This document shows positions 23,377 to 31,554 of a stretch of DNA of 64,000 nucleotides, in pieces. The notes beneath the pieces are model-generated. The model saw only the letters and a program-made list of their open reading frames with translations, was not told the DNA's origin and did no database searches. Position 1 is the stretch's first letter, and the number at the start of each line of letters is the position of its first letter. The position numbers and the translations under genes are program-made. The stretch lies in contig NZ_FOET01000011.1 in the NCBI RefSeq assembly GCF_900110735.1, positions 1 to 64,000 of the forward strand. The letters run 5' to 3'. The DNA comes from Streptomyces radiopugnans. Its GTDB lineage: Bacteria > Actinomycetota > Actinomycetes > Streptomycetales > Streptomycetaceae.

Positions 23377-23763
23377 TCACGTCTCCAGCGTCACCCGCAC
23401 ACCCGGCCGCAGCCCCCAGCGCGCCATGGCTCCCGCCTCGGCCTCCAGCACGTGGCGGGCACGCGGCCTCGGGAGGCCGAGGCGGCCGGGCCGCATCGTC
23501 CGTACGGCCAGTACGTTCAGCCGGCGGTCGAGGTAGGCGACGTCGATCGCGAACCGCATCCGGAAGGTGTGCACGCTGTTGGCGGGGGTCAGCAGCAGCG
23601 CCCCGGCGATGCCGTCGCGCCCCAGCAGGCCGCGGGTGCGGGCCCGGTAGGAGGCGGCGATCTCCACCGGCACGCCGGCGGCCCGGTCCTCCCGGCCCGC
23701 GTGGTCCGCCGTGCCCTCTTCCGCCACGCGCAGCGTGCCCCTGCCGTCCTGCCAGCGCCCCAT
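23377..23763 (-). CDS. DUF192 family protein
   Basis: Protein of 128 residues with the DUF192 fold: ARTRGLLGRDGI, then LLLTPANSVHTFRMRFAIDVAYLD and ARHVLEAEAG. DUF192 proteins are small beta-barrel proteins of unknown function, mostly exported in other bacteria; no signal peptide is visible here. GGAGG lies 8 bases upstream of the ATG. It is transcribed against the surrounding Tad genes and diverges from the prepilin peptidase gene, with 192 bp between that contain tripartite site 4. Membership in the pilus regulon is therefore uncertain, although a shared bidirectional regulator is possible. Confidence 0.88.
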   Translation of the reverse strand: MGRWQDGRGTLRVAEEGTADHAGREDRAAGVPVEIAASYRARTRGLLGRDGIAGALLLTPANSVHTFRMRFAIDVAYLDRRLNVLAVRTMRPGRLGLPRPRARHVLEAEAGAMARWGLRPGVRVTLET

Positions 23764-23894
23764 GTCCGGCCTCCCTGCCGCGCCGCCCGCCTGCCCGCGC
23801 CGCCCGTCCGTGCCGCCCGCCTGCCCGTGCCGTCCGTTCCCCGCCGTCCGCGCAGCGCCGTTCTACCAGATGGGGCGCGCACGGGACAGGAGAT

Positions 23895-23949
23895 GGGCCC
23901 CGGCATGGGCCCTGGGACCCATGCCCGGCGCGGCCGTCCGCCGTACGCT
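23895..23949 (+). promoter_or_regulatory. Tripartite GGGCCC element, site 4, prepilin peptidase promoter
   Basis: Half-sites GGGCCC 23895-23900, GGGCCC 23907-23912 and GGACCC 23915-23920 repeat the 12 + 8 bp spacing. The -10 hexamer TACGCT at 23944-23949 follows after 23 bp. The GTG start codon at 23956 is 7 bases beyond the hexamer, so the messenger is predicted to be leaderless. Confidence 0.82.
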
Positions 23950-23955
23950 CGCCGC

Positions 23956-24690
23956 GTGCGCCTCACACTGGTCGTTCTCGCCGCCGTCTACGGCACCGCC
24001 GCCGGGCTGCTCGTGCCGCGTGCCGCCTACCGGCTCGCCGTCGAGGCGGGAACGCCGTGGCGCGCGCACTGCCCCGCCGGGCACAGGCTGCCGGGATGGC
24101 TCGGGCCCGCCCGGTGCGGGGAGTGCGGGAGCGGGCGGGACGGGCTGTACGGGCCGGGTGCCGCACCGGCGGCCGCCTTCACGGCGGCGGCGTGCGCGCT
24201 GGTGGCTGCGGCCGTCGGGGGGCGGCCGGAGCTGGGCGTGTGGCTGCTGCTGGTGCCGTGCGCGGTGCTGCTGGCGGTCGTGGACCGCAGGGTCCACCGG
24301 CTGCCGGACGTGGTGACCCTGCCGCTCGCCGCGTGCAGCGCCGTCCTGCTCGGGGTCGCGGCCCTGCTGCCCGGGGCGGGCGGCAGCTGGGTGCGCGCCC
24401 TGCTGGGCGGGGCGGCGCTGGGCGGGGCGTACCTGGTGCTGTTCCTGGTCAATCCGCGCGGCATGGGCTTCGGGGACGTCAAGCTGGCGATCCCGGTGGG
24501 GGTAGCCCTTGGGTGGTACGGCTGGGGCGTGCTCCTGGGGGGAGCGTTCGCGGGCTTCCTGTTCGGCGCGGTCTACGGGATGTCGCTGGTCCTCGCCCGG
24601 CGGGCGGGTCGCAAGACGGCCATGCCGTTCGGTCCGTTCATGGTGGCGGGGGCCCTCGTGGGGCTGCTGGCGGGGGGACTGACCGTGTGA
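23956..24690 (+). CDS. Prepilin peptidase, A24 family
   Basis: Integral membrane aspartyl protease of 244 residues that cleaves Flp, TadE and related prepilins after the Gly of the class III signal. The two catalytic aspartates are in AVVDRRVHRLPD (about residue 101) and in GFGDVK (about residue 173). Seven or so transmembrane helices are evident. The N-terminal loop keeps cysteines (HCPAGH, CGECG) like the zinc-binding region of bifunctional PilD enzymes, but is too short for a full methyltransferase domain. The GTG start is supported by the leaderless promoter at tripartite site 4. It is the only prepilin peptidase in the window and so probably serves all the prepilin-like proteins. Confidence 0.93.
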   Translation: MRLTLVVLAAVYGTAAGLLVPRAAYRLAVEAGTPWRAHCPAGHRLPGWLGPARCGECGSGRDGLYGPGAAPAAAFTAAACALVAAAVGGRPELGVWLLLVPCAVLLAVVDRRVHRLPDVVTLPLAACSAVLLGVAALLPGAGGSWVRALLGGAALGGAYLVLFLVNPRGMGFGDVKLAIPVGVALGWYGWGVLLGGAFAGFLFGAVYGMSLVLARRAGRKTAMPFGPFMVAGALVGLLAGGLTV

Positions 24691-24748
24691 ATCGGGCCGC
24701 GGGTGCGCGCGGTACGGCGCGGCAGGGGCTATGGTGGAAACCCCCCCT

Positions 24749-24785
24749 CGGGCCGGTCCGTATCCCCCCCCCACGGACCGGCCCG
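24749..24785. terminator. Bidirectional terminator after the prepilin peptidase
   Basis: A stem of about 13 bp, GGGCCGGTCCGT at 24750-24761 paired with 24773-24784 plus a flanking C-G pair, has an 11-base loop made mostly of C. It lies between the convergent peptidase and aldo/keto reductase genes and marks the right end of the Tad locus. Confidence 0.85.
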
Positions 24786-24874
24786 CTTCTCGTTCCCGCC
24801 CGATCCGGGCCCGCCCCGCCCCGGTGCCCCCCTCTCTCCGGCCGCCCCGGCCCCGGGCCCGCCGCGGCCGGCCC

Positions 24875-25918
24875 TCAGCTCTCGCTGCTGAGGGCCCAGA
24901 TGTTCGCACCGGGCGCCGAGACGGCGTACGCGTCGATCTCCGCCAGCTCCTCGTCGGTCAGCTCCGGGCTCCGCACCGCCGCCACGTTCGCCTCCAGTTG
25001 CGCCACACTGCTCGCGCCGATCAGCGCCGACGTCATCCGCGGGTCCCGCAGCACCCAGCTCAGCGCGAGCTGGGCCAGGGTCTGGCCGCGCCGCCCGGCG
25101 ACGGCGTCCAGGGCGCGCAGCCGCCCGACGACCTCCTGCGTCAGCAGGCCCGGGTCCAGGGAGGTGCCCCGGGCCGCGCGGGAGTCCTCCGGGACGCCGC
25201 TCAGGTACTTGTCGGTGAGCAGCCCCTGGGCCAGCGGGGCGAAGGAGATGCAGCCCATGCCCTCCGCCTCCAGGGCGTCCAGCAGGCGGTCGTCCTCCGT
25301 CCAGCGGTTGATCATGGAGTAGGACGGCTGGTGGATCAGCGGCCGCACCCCCATCTCGCGCAGGATCCGCGCCGCCTCGCGCGTGCGCCGCGCGCTGTAG
25401 GAGGAGACGCCCACGTACAGCGCCTTGCCTTGGTGGACGGCGGACGCCAGCGCGCCCATCGTCTCCTCCAGCGGCGTGTCGGGGTCGTAGCGGTGCGAGT
25501 AGAAGATGTCGACGTACTCCAGCCCCATCCGCCTCAGCGAGGCGTCCAGGGAGGACAGCAGGTACTTGCGCGATCCCCACTCGCCGTACGGGCCGGGGTG
25601 CATCCGGTAGCCCGCCTTGGTGGAGATCACCAGCTCGTCGCGGTAGGGGCGGAAGTCCCGGGCGAGCAGGCGGCCGAAGTTGGCCTCGGCCGCGCCGGGG
25701 GGCGGGCCGTAGTTGTTGGCCAGGTCGAAGTGGGTGACGCCCAGGTCGAAGGCGCGGCGCAGGATCGCCCGCTGGGTGTCCAGCGGCCTGTCGTTGCCGA
25801 AGTTGTGCCACAGGCCCAGGGAGATCTCCGGGAGCAGCAGCCCGCTGCGGCCGGTGCGGCGGTAGCGCATGGTGTCGTAGCGGGAGCCGTCCGGGCGGTA
25901 CGGGGGCGCGTCGTTCAT
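24875..25918 (-). CDS. Aldo/keto reductase, YghZ-like
   Basis: NADPH-dependent reductase of 347 residues, with closest resemblance to the YghZ/MgrA group that reduces L-glyceraldehyde 3-phosphate and methylglyoxal. The AKR tetrad is present: Asp and Tyr in FDLANNYGPPPG, Lys in VISTKAGY and His in FYSHRYD. The group-specific NNYGPPPG and FAPLAQGLLTDKYL motifs are also seen. It is cytosolic. The ATG has AGGGA upstream. It is transcribed alone, divergent from the isoprenyl transferase. The exact substrate cannot be read from sequence. Confidence 0.92.
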   Translation of the reverse strand: MNDAPPYRPDGSRYDTMRYRRTGRSGLLLPEISLGLWHNFGNDRPLDTQRAILRRAFDLGVTHFDLANNYGPPPGAAEANFGRLLARDFRPYRDELVISTKAGYRMHPGPYGEWGSRKYLLSSLDASLRRMGLEYVDIFYSHRYDPDTPLEETMGALASAVHQGKALYVGVSSYSARRTREAARILREMGVRPLIHQPSYSMINRWTEDDRLLDALEAEGMGCISFAPLAQGLLTDKYLSGVPEDSRAARGTSLDPGLLTQEVVGRLRALDAVAGRRGQTLAQLALSWVLRDPRMTSALIGASSVAQLEANVAAVRSPELTDEELAEIDAYAVSAPGANIWALSSES

Positions 25919-26265
25919 GGATCCCTGCCTATCACTGTCTTATCGCAGTTCTGTGACACTCCCGGCTCGTGCGGCCGCACGGCGGCGCAGTAAGGTGCTG
26001 AGGGCCTGTCCGTACCGGTCTTCGCGGCCCGCCCCGGCCGGGCGGCCCGAACCCGGTCCGGGTTCCGCACGGCGCCACGGCACCGCGCGGGTACGGCCGG
26101 GCGCGAACCGCGGTCTCCCCACACCCCTCCCGGGTCCGTCCGGGCGGAAGCGCCGTCGGCGGGGAGGAGCCGGAGAGACCGGGGAGACCCGGAAGAGGGG
26201 CCACAGGGTGTCGCGGGCCGATCCGCGAAGACGCGACCGGACAGGACCTGGCGCTCGGGACCTGC
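25919..26265. other. Divergent promoter region
   Basis: 347 bp separate the aldo/keto reductase (minus) and the isoprenyl transferase (plus). A possible -10 TAAGGT at 25991-25996 points rightward, which would leave a leader of about 260 bases. The leftward promoter is probably within 25925-25960, an A+T-rich patch next to the reductase start. I recognise no riboswitch or small RNA in the remainder. Confidence 0.5.
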
Positions 26266-27084
26266 ATGGAGGGGCTGAACAAACCGATGCTGCAATCTTC
26301 CCGGGGACGCACCCGGTATCCCCGGTGGCTGCGCCGCCTGGTCTACAGGCTCTACGCCCACCGGGTGGAAGGGCGTCTCGACCACGAGCAGGTGCCCAAG
26401 CACATCGGCGTCATCCTCGACGGCAACCGCCGCTGGGCGCGGGCCTCCGGAGGCACGACCGAGCAGGGCCACCAGGCGGGGGCCGAGAAGATCCGCGAGA
26501 TGCTGGGCTGGTGCGCCGAGACGGACGTCGAGGTGGTCACCCTGTGGCTGCTGTCCACCGACAACCTCAGCCGGCCTGCCGAGGAGCTCAGGCCGCTGCT
26601 GGGCATCATCGAGGACGCGGTGCGCGACCTGGCCTCGGACGGCCGCTGGCGGGTGCACCACGTCGGTACGCCCGACCTGCTGCCCGATCACACCCAGCGC
26701 GTGCTGAAGGAGGCCGAGGAGAGCACCCGGGACAACCGGGGGATCCTCGTCAACGTCGCCGTCGGCTACGGCGGCCGGCAGGAGATCGTGGACGCGGTGC
26801 GCTCCCTGCTCGCCGACCGGGCCGCGCGGGGCGCGACCCTGGAGGAGCTCGCGGAGGACCTCGCCCTGGAGGACATCGCCGAGCACCTGTACACGCGCGG
26901 GCAGCCCGACCCGGACCTGGTGATCCGCACCAGCGGCGAGCAGCGGCTGTCGGGCTTCATGCTCTGGCAGAGCGCCCACTCCGAGTACTACTTCTGCGAC
27001 GTGTTCTGGCCCGCCTTCCGGAAGGTGGACTTCCTGCGCGCCCTGCGCGACTACGCGGCCCGCCACCGCCGCTACGGGGGCTGA
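26266..27084 (+). CDS. Isoprenyl transferase (cis-prenyltransferase, UppS family)
   Basis: Cytosolic enzyme of 272 residues that adds isopentenyl units in cis to an allylic diphosphate, making the lipid carrier for cell-wall precursors or its short-chain precursor. Visible signatures: HIGVILDGNRRWAR with catalytic Asp, LWLLSTDN, and RTSGEQRLSGFMLWQSAHSE. The length and the N-terminal YRLYAHRVEG segment resemble the actinobacterial short-chain Z-prenyl synthases, so the product could be a C15 or longer polyprenyl diphosphate. ATG 26266 is listed; ATG 26287, 12 bases after GGAGGGG, is an alternative start. A terminator follows. Confidence 0.92.
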   Translation: MEGLNKPMLQSSRGRTRYPRWLRRLVYRLYAHRVEGRLDHEQVPKHIGVILDGNRRWARASGGTTEQGHQAGAEKIREMLGWCAETDVEVVTLWLLSTDNLSRPAEELRPLLGIIEDAVRDLASDGRWRVHHVGTPDLLPDHTQRVLKEAEESTRDNRGILVNVAVGYGGRQEIVDAVRSLLADRAARGATLEELAEDLALEDIAEHLYTRGQPDPDLVIRTSGEQRLSGFMLWQSAHSEYYFCDVFWPAFRKVDFLRALRDYAARHRRYGG

Positions 27085-27102
27085 CGGACGCGGGAACGGC
27101 CG

Positions 27103-27136
27103 CGGCCGGTGTCCCTCTCACGGGGGATACCGGCCG
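27103..27136 (+). terminator. Terminator after the isoprenyl transferase gene
   Basis: A stem of about 13 bp with one mismatch, CGGCCGGTGTCCC at 27103-27115 paired with the 3' arm ending at 27136, begins 18 bp after the stop codon. Confidence 0.8.
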
Positions 27137-27382
27137 TTCATCGCACCGTAGGCATATGCCGGGGCATGGGGGTGGCCCCGGCAGGGAATACCCCCTCCAG
27201 GCCGGCTCCCGACGCAGGGAGGCGGCCCCGGGAGGCCCTTTGCACACCACGGACGACCGTGCGGGCAGACGCACGCGAGGACGCGGAGGGCCGGTGCCCG
27301 GCCCGTGCACGGGACCGGAGCCCGGCCTCATCCCCCGCGACGCCGTCGCACCCCGACCTCTTCCGAGGGGGTAGGTCCATCC

Positions 27383-28717
27383 GTGGTGACCAGCACCAAG
27401 CGCCGGGAAGACCGGCGCACCTACGTCATCGACACCAGCGTCCTGCTCGCCGATCCGGCGGCCATGACCCGCTTCGACGAGCACGAGGTCGTGCTCCCGG
27501 TGGTCGTGGTAACGGAGTTGGAGGCCAAGCGCCACCATCCGGAGCTGGGCTACTTCGCCCGCCAGGCCCTCAGGCGGCTGGACGAGTACCGCGTACTGCA
27601 CGGGCGGCTGGACGCACCGATCCCGATCGGCGAGCTGGGCGGCACGCTCAGGGTCGAGCTCAACCACTCGGATCCGGCCGTGCTGCCCTCCACCATGCGC
27701 GGCGACCACGGCAGGCCGCTCGACAACGACTCGCGCATCCTGGCGGTGGCCAGGAACCTCCAGGCCGAGGGGTACGACGTCACGGTCGTCTCCAAGGACC
27801 TGCCGCTGCGGATCAAGGCGTCCTCCGTCGGCCTGCTGGCCGAGGAGTACCGGGCCGAGCTGGCCGTCACCGGGTCCGGCTGGACGGGGGTGACCGAGCT
27901 GACCCTGGCGGCCGAGGACGTGGACGAACTCTTCGCCGCGGAGAGCGTGTACGTGCCCGAGGCCGCCGAACTGCCGGTGCACACCGGTCTGGTCCTGCAG
28001 TCCGAGCGCGGCCGGGCCCTGGGCAGGATCACGCCCGAGGGGCGGATCGGACTGGTGCGCGGGGACCGCGAGGCGTTCGGCATCCACGGGCGCAGCGCCG
28101 AGCAGCGCATCGCCCTGGACCTGCTGCTCGACCCGGAGATCGGCATCGTCTCGATGGGCGGCCGGGCCGGCACCGGCAAGTCCGCGCTGGCGCTGTGCGC
28201 GGGCCTGGAGGCCGTGCTGGAGAGACGGCAGCACAGCAAGGTGATGGTGTTCCGGCCGCTGTACGCGGTCGGCGGCCAGGACCTGGGCTACCTGCCGGGC
28301 ACCGCCGACGAGAAGATGAACCCCTGGGCGCAGGCGGTCTTCGACACCCTCTCGGCGGTGACGACACGTGAGGTGGTCGAGGAGATCACGGCCCGCGGCA
28401 TGCTGGAGGTGCTGCCGCTCACGCACATCCGCGGCCGCTCCCTGCACGACGCCTTCGTGATCGTCGACGAGGCCCAGTCGCTGGAGCGGAACGTGCTGCT
28501 GACGGTCCTTTCGAGGATCGGGCAGGGCTCACGGGTCGTCCTCACCCACGACGTCGCCCAGCGCGACAACCTGCGCGTGGGGCGGTACGACGGGGTGGCC
28601 GCGGTGGTCGAACGGCTCAAGGGCCACCCGCTCTTCGCGCACATCACCCTCACCCGGTCCGAGCGGTCGCCCATCGCGGCGCTGGTGACCGAGATGCTGG
28701 AGGACGGCCGGATCTGA
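27383..28717 (+). CDS. PIN-PhoH family protein (RNase-helicase type)
   Basis: Protein of 444 residues joining an N-terminal PIN ribonuclease domain (about 12-150, [12 protein letters not shown], acidic residues in DNDSRIL) to a C-terminal PhoH ATPase domain (about 235-440). Walker [11 protein letters not shown] is at about 260-269, and [10 protein letters not shown] and [10 protein letters not shown] are present. PhoH2-type proteins unwind and cut RNA. GTG 27383 follows GTAGG and GAGGGGG. The 246-bp leader region after the preceding terminator contains GGCATATGCC, a palindrome at about 27151, which may be part of its promoter. It is monocistronic, ending at a hairpin. Confidence 0.93.
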   Translation: MVTSTKRREDRRTYVIDTSVLLADPAAMTRFDEHEVVLPVVVVTELEAKRHHPELGYFARQALRRLDEYRVLHGRLDAPIPIGELGGTLRVELNHSDPAVLPSTMRGDHGRPLDNDSRILAVARNLQAEGYDVTVVSKDLPLRIKASSVGLLAEEYRAELAVTGSGWTGVTELTLAAEDVDELFAAESVYVPEAAELPVHTGLVLQSERGRALGRITPEGRIGLVRGDREAFGIHGRSAEQRIALDLLLDPEIGIVSMGGRAGTGKSALALCAGLEAVLERRQHSKVMVFRPLYAVGGQDLGYLPGTADEKMNPWAQAVFDTLSAVTTREVVEEITARGMLEVLPLTHIRGRSLHDAFVIVDEAQSLERNVLLTVLSRIGQGSRVVLTHDVAQRDNLRVGRYDGVAAVVERLKGHPLFAHITLTRSERSPIAALVTEMLEDGRI

Positions 28718-28732
28718 GGCGGCCGGCGAACG

Positions 28733-28776
28733 GCCCCGCGCGGCGAAGCGCAGCAGCCTAGCCGTGCGGGGCTTTT
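28733..28776 (+). terminator. Intrinsic terminator after the PIN-PhoH gene
   Basis: Arms GCCCCGCGCGGC at 28733-28744 and GCCGTGCGGGGC at 28761-28772 (one G-U pair) are followed by TTTT, a rare U-tract for this genome. Confidence 0.88.
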
Positions 28777-29106
28777 CGCGCGCCCTTTTCCTTCCAACCG
28801 GTGCGCGAAACGGGATGTGAGCTTTCCCACGTGTCACAGAATTGCATCCACCGTTCCGTCTCCGGCAGTGTGTGGGTCCTGTCAGGCCCCGCATACGGCA
28901 CCCAGGCACCATCCGCACCACCCGGCGCGGATCCACAAGTCAACAGCAGCGCGCCGTATGCCGCCCGAAGCACCATGCGGCCCCTCCTCCCCGGGAAGGG
29001 CCCGGCCGGGCCAGCGCCTCCCGTGGCCAGTACGTGGGGAGGCCCGCGCCAGGGGCACGATTGCGCCCGCGAGGTCACCTAAGCGGGCAGTGTGGAAGGA
29101 AACCGT
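28777..29106. other. Upstream region of the lysozyme-like gene
   Basis: About 330 bp without a gene. The first 110 bases are A+T-richer and include TGTGAGC and GTGTCACA within 30 bases (about 28814-28839), an imperfect inverted repeat that could be an operator. I looked for the conserved stems of the c-di-AMP (ydaO) riboswitch, often found before streptomycete cell-wall hydrolase genes, and did not see them. The promoter position is unresolved. Confidence 0.5.
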
Positions 29107-29805
29107 GTGACTCGGATCTCGGTCCGGGGGTTCGCAGTGGCGTCCGCCACCGCGGTCACCACCGTCGGCGCCGTCGTCGGTGTGGCCTCGGGCAGTGAGC
29201 AGGGAACGGCCGATCCGGTCGAGGCCACTGCCGCTGACGCGACGCTCCTCGCAGACATACCCGCAGGCCAGCAGGCCCAGACCGCTTCCCTCACACAGCA
29301 GGCGGACAACGCCGTCGCCGCCGCCGACGCCGCGGCGAAGAAGGCTGCCGAGGAGGCCGCCCGCAAGCAGGCGGCCAAGGACGCCCAGGCCAAGAGGGAG
29401 GCGGCCGAGAAGGCCGCCAAGGCTGCCGAGGAGGCGAAGAAGCGGGAGGAGGCCAGGCAGCAGGCCGCCAGCCGCTCCGCGGAGCGCACCGACTTCGCGG
29501 TGCAGAGCTCCTACACCGTCGCCGAGGTCAAGGCGATGGCCCAGCAGATCGTGGGCGCCGGCCAGTTCCAGTGCTTCTCCAACATCGTCGAGCGCGAGAG
29601 CGGCTGGAACTACAAGGCCCAGAACCCGTCCTCCGGCGCGTACGGCCTCGTCCAGGCGCTGCCGGGCTCCAAGATGGCCTCGGCCGGAGCCGACTGGCAG
29701 ACCAACCCGGCCACCCAGATCAAGTGGGGCCTGAACTACATGAACGAGCGCTACGGCAGCCCCTGCGGCGCCTGGGACTTCTGGCAGGCCAACCGCTGGT
29801 ACTGA
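29107..29805 (+). CDS. Secreted transglycosylase/lysozyme-like (SLT) protein
   Basis: Exported protein of 232 residues. A signal peptide-like segment (about 1-30) is followed by an Ala/Lys/Glu-rich coiled-coil (about 60-130) and a C-terminal SLT-like domain (about 145-232) with FSNIVERESGWNY, whose Glu is the probable catalytic acid, GAYGLVQALPGSKM and NYMNERYGSPCGAWDFW. Two cysteines, at QCFS and SPCGAW, could form a disulphide. This layout is shared with small actinobacterial peptidoglycan hydrolases of the resuscitation-factor type. GTG 29107 has GAAGGA 6 bases upstream. A terminator with a T-tract follows. Confidence 0.9.
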   Translation: MTRISVRGFAVASATAVTTVGAVVGVASGSEQGTADPVEATAADATLLADIPAGQQAQTASLTQQADNAVAAADAAAKKAAEEAARKQAAKDAQAKREAAEKAAKAAEEAKKREEARQQAASRSAERTDFAVQSSYTVAEVKAMAQQIVGAGQFQCFSNIVERESGWNYKAQNPSSGAYGLVQALPGSKMASAGADWQTNPATQIKWGLNYMNERYGSPCGAWDFWQANRWY

Positions 29806-29851
29806 GTCTCCGCGCCGAGCCGCCCCGCGGCCGTTCCGGCTTCCGCCCGCG

Positions 29852-29880
29852 AACCCCCCGCCCACCGGCGGGGGGTTTGG
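29852..29880 (+). terminator. Intrinsic terminator after the SLT gene
   Basis: Arms AACCCCCCGCC at 29852-29862 and GGCGGGGGGTT at 29867-29877 enclose a CACC loop, with a short T-tract. Confidence 0.88.
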
Positions 29881-30020
29881 CATGTCGCCGGAGGAGCAAC
29901 CCTTTACCCCAGTAGCGTCGTCCCCAGATGGGACGGACCGATACGGCGGACACGCCGGATCGGGGTGAACGGGCCATACTGGGTCCGGTCGGACAGAACA
30001 CCGGGGGCGAAGGAAGCGGC

Positions 30021-31397
30021 ATGTCGAGACTTCGGAGTCTTAAGGCGGGGGTGTCGCGTGCCGCCACCCGGCTGTCCGAGCGGCTGGCACGCGCCGAGGA
30101 GGAAGACGGCGCCGACCGGCCGGTGCCGCCCGTGGCCCCCGCCGGGCCGCCTCCGGACGATCCGGGCCCCGCCCCCCTCCGGCCGGCTCCGCCCCCGCCC
30201 GAGACCATGGTGCCGTGGGGGGTGAGGGTGGCGGCCGAGGCCGGCTGGCGGCTGCTGATCCTGGCCGGGGTCATCTACGTGCTGATGAAGGTGATCAGCA
30301 CCATCAGTCTGGTCGTCCTCGCCTTCACCATCGGCCTGCTGCTGACCGCGCTGCTCCAGCCGACGGCCGCCTGGCTGCGGCGGCTGGGGATAGGACGCGG
30401 GCCGGCCGCCGCGATCACCTTCGTGGCGGGCGTGACGATGGTGGGCCTGGTGGGCTGGTTCGTGGTCTGGCAGGTCCTGGAGAACCTCGACGACCTCACC
30501 CGTCAGGTCCAGGACGGCATCGAGGAGTTGAAGACCTGGCTGCTCAACAGCCCCTTCCACGTCACCGAGGCACAGATCAACAACATCGCCGACGGTCTCA
30601 ACGACTGGCTCGGCAGCAACAGCCAGGAGATCACCAGTGCGGGGCTCCAGGGCGTGACCGTGGTCCTGGAGTTCTTCTCCGGCGCGCTGCTGGCGATGTT
30701 CGTGACGATCTTCCTGCTCTACGACGGCCGGACGGTGTGGAACTGGTCGCTCAACTTCGTGCCCCGGGCCGCCCGCGACGCCGTCGCGAGCGCCGGGCCC
30801 AAGGCGTGGATGACGCTCACCAGCTATGTGCGCGGCACGGTGCTGGTGGCCTTCATCGACGGCTTCTTCATCGGCGTCGGGCTGTACTTCCTGGACGTGC
30901 CGATGGCCGTGCCGCTGGCCGTGATCATCTTCCTGTTCTCCTTCATCCCCATCGTCGGTGCGGTGGTCTCCGGAGCGCTGGCGGTGGTCGTGGCGTTCGT
31001 GGCCAACGGCGTGGTGTCCGCCCTGCTCGTCCTGGCGGTCGTGCTGGCCGTGCAGCAGCTGGAGGGGCATGTGCTCCAGCCGCTCATCCTCGGCCGGCTG
31101 GTGCGGGTGCACCCCCTCGGCGTGGTGCTGGCGGTGACCGGGGGCAGTCTGATCGCGGGCATCCCCGGCGCGGTGACGGCGGTTCCGCTGGTGGCGGTTC
31201 TCAAGTCCGTCGTCGCCTCACTGCGGTCGTACGCCGCGGGCCACAGCGTGCCGGCCGGCACCGCCGATCCGTCGTCGGCCGCGCCGCCGCCCGCCGTCAA
31301 GGCCCCCGAGTCGCCCAAGTCGCCCGGGGCCGCGCCGCCTCCGCGGCCGGGGGAGGGCGGGGAGTCCGCCGATCCGCCGCGGAACGGAGGACGGTAG
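30021..31397 (+). CDS. AI-2E family transporter-like membrane protein
   Basis: Protein of 458 residues in the AI-2E/PerM permease family (PF01594), with about seven to eight transmembrane helices between residues 75 and 410 flanked by Pro/Ala-rich cytoplasmic tails. Helix-rich central motifs include the conserved loop near VPMAVPLAVIIFLFSFIPIVG and VLQPLILGRLVRVHPLGV. Family members export autoinducer-2 or act as Na+/H+ antiporters; the substrate here is unknown. ATG 30021 has GAAGGA 6 bases upstream. It is monocistronic and ends at a strong hairpin at 31430-31465. Confidence 0.9.
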   Translation: MSRLRSLKAGVSRAATRLSERLARAEEEDGADRPVPPVAPAGPPPDDPGPAPLRPAPPPPETMVPWGVRVAAEAGWRLLILAGVIYVLMKVISTISLVVLAFTIGLLLTALLQPTAAWLRRLGIGRGPAAAITFVAGVTMVGLVGWFVVWQVLENLDDLTRQVQDGIEELKTWLLNSPFHVTEAQINNIADGLNDWLGSNSQEITSAGLQGVTVVLEFFSGALLAMFVTIFLLYDGRTVWNWSLNFVPRAARDAVASAGPKAWMTLTSYVRGTVLVAFIDGFFIGVGLYFLDVPMAVPLAVIIFLFSFIPIVGAVVSGALAVVVAFVANGVVSALLVLAVVLAVQQLEGHVLQPLILGRLVRVHPLGVVLAVTGGSLIAGIPGAVTAVPLVAVLKSVVASLRSYAAGHSVPAGTADPSSAAPPPAVKAPESPKSPGAAPPPRPGEGGESADPPRNGGR

Positions 31398-31429
31398 ACC
31401 GTCCCGGAGCGCCCCGAGCGCACGGCTTC

Positions 31430-31468
31430 CGTCCCGGGCCCCGCCGCACGGCGGGGCCCGGGACGTTT
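31430..31468 (+). terminator. Terminator after the AI-2E-type gene
   Basis: A 17-bp palindromic stem, 31430-31446 paired with 31449-31465, is followed by TTT. The closing bases must open to form a loop. Confidence 0.88.
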
Positions 31469-31504
31469 CCGCACCCCCCTTACGCAAGGACGCGGCGCCA
31501 CGAT

Positions 31505-31520
31505 AAAGTGATATCACTTT
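31505..31520 (+). promoter_or_regulatory. Perfect 16-bp palindromic operator before the SPFH-RHH operon
   Basis: AAAGTGATATCACTTT is a perfect palindrome 34 bp upstream of the SPFH start codon. It stands out as A+T-rich in this genome. The operon's second gene encodes a ribbon-helix-helix protein, a class that binds short palindromes and usually represses its own operon. I infer that this is its operator. Confidence 0.7.
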
Positions 31521-31554
31521 GCTAGAGACCGCTTCATGGAAACGGGGGACCGTC

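Noticed and set aside
28777-29106. c-di-AMP (ydaO) riboswitch before the lysozyme-like gene
   Set aside because: Expected from other streptomycete cell-wall hydrolase genes, but the conserved core stems and bases were not found.
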